Positions 6,193 through 6,739 of a stretch of 6,739 bases of DNA are shown piece by piece. This stretch comes from Thermoprotei archaeon (GTDB taxonomy: Archaea > Thermoproteota > Thermoprotei > QMSL01 > B3-G16), in NCBI GenBank assembly GCA_021158375.1, contig JAGGUS010000215.1, positions 1-6,739 on the forward strand. Direction: 5' to 3'. A program made the position numbers and the translations under genes. The notes under the pieces are model-generated. The model was given only the letters and a program-made list of their open reading frames with translations, was not told the DNA's origin and ran no database searches. Numbering within the stretch: the first letter of the stretch is position 1; the number at the start of each line of letters is the position of its first letter.

Positions 6193-6739
6193 ATGTATAA
6201 ATTAGGTGTTAATGTATGGTGCTTTCCTAGAGAAATAGATCTGCGTAATGTACTTGAGAACGTTAGAACTTTTGGCTATAAATGCTTAGAACCTGCACTT
6301 AGCGAGGATCATCTCAAATTGAGTCTTGATGAAGTTAGGAGAACATTTGAAGAGATAGGCAATACCGTTAAGGAGTACAATATGGGCGTAGAGACCCTAG
6401 CTACAGGGCTTTTCTGGCGATATAGCCCTATAGATCCAACTACAAGCGATAAAGCACTAGAAATATTAAGAATTCAAGCTGAAGCGGCTAAGGCTGCAGG
6501 TGCTAAAGTACTACTAGTGACTCTTGGCAGAGCTATTGCAAATGTTACTTACAGAGAGATGTACAGGCGAGCAATAACATGGCTTTTAGATGCTTCTAAT
6601 GTAGTTAAAGATTACGATGTCATAATCGGTGTTGAGAATGTATGGAATCAGTTTCTTGCTGGACCTCTCGAGTTCCGAGAGCTTATCGAGTGGGTAAGTA
6701 GAGATAATGTTAGGGTATACTTTGATATAGGAAATGTAC
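6193..6739 (+). CDS. Second xylose-isomerase-like TIM-barrel sugar phosphate isomerase/epimerase (3' partial)
   Basis: An open frame of 182 codons running off the right edge. The start MYKLGVNVWCFPREIDL is a first strand typical of COG1082 sugar phosphate isomerase/epimerases. The middle has AEAAKAAGAKVLLVT (about 97-111). The visible end has IGVENVWNQFLAGPLEFREL (E148 as probable metal ligand) and RVYFDIGNV (D178 as the next ligand). These match the 'VENVWNKFLLSPLEMRDFI' and 'VYFDVGNV' signatures of family members often labelled hexulose-6-phosphate isomerase or L-ribulose/L-xylulose-5-phosphate 3-epimerase. The remaining ligands lie beyond the window. It is a different subgroup from the TIM-barrel protein at 2910-3758. 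In-frame ATGs at 6178 and 6181 are alternative starts; 6193 is preferred because the barrel strand begins there. The substrate is not known, and the following genes are out of view. Confidence 0.83.
   Translation, partial: MYKLGVNVWCFPREIDLRNVLENVRTFGYKCLEPALSEDHLKLSLDEVRRTFEEIGNTVKEYNMGVETLATGLFWRYSPIDPTTSDKALEILRIQAEAAKAAGAKVLLVTLGRAIANVTYREMYRRAITWLLDASNVVKDYDVIIGVENVWNQFLAGPLEFRELIEWVSRDNVRVYFDIGNV

Overview
The window looks archaeal, most likely from a thermophilic or hyperthermophilic member of the Thermoproteota (Crenarchaeota-type). The evidence is as follows. One gene encodes an AbrB/SpoVT-type DNA-binding domain fused to PhoU domains, an arrangement typical of archaea. Another encodes a plant-raffinose-synthase-like GH36 protein, as found in Sulfolobus-type archaea. 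Codon use is A/T-rich with many AGG, AGA and ATA codons. TTTAAATA/TTTATA-type TATA elements sit close upstream of start codons, and several plus-strand genes lack a clear Shine-Dalgarno sequence. The species cannot be named from the sequence alone.

Layout. Bases 1-599 (+) hold the C-terminal end of a GH36 raffinose-synthase/alpha-galactosidase-like glycosidase whose start lies outside the window. Converging on it, with only 3 bases between the stop codons, is a three-gene minus-strand operon read from right to left: a xylose-isomerase-like TIM-barrel sugar isomerase/epimerase (3758-2910), galactose-1-phosphate uridylyltransferase (2887-1871) and a galactokinase-family GHMP kinase (1874-603). 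A 95-base divergent promoter region (3759-3853) separates this operon from a plus-strand PflX-like radical SAM protein (3854-4966). This is followed by the AbrB-PhoU regulator (5063-6103). A second, unrelated xylose-isomerase-like TIM-barrel protein (from 6193) runs off the right edge.

How it fits together. The left half reads as an alpha-galactoside utilisation module. The GH36 enzyme would release galactose, the kinase would make galactose-1-phosphate, and GalT would exchange it with UDP-glucose. No UDP-galactose 4-epimerase or mutarotase is visible. The first gene of the operon is instead a TIM-barrel epimerase/isomerase of unknown substrate. The kinase departs from the standard galactokinase signature at a sugar-contacting position, so its substrate may not be plain galactose; this is the most interesting observation here. 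The right half (radical SAM, AbrB-PhoU, second TIM-barrel protein) appears to be separately transcribed genes with no firm functional link to the sugar operon. No RNA genes, CRISPR arrays or mobile elements were recognised.
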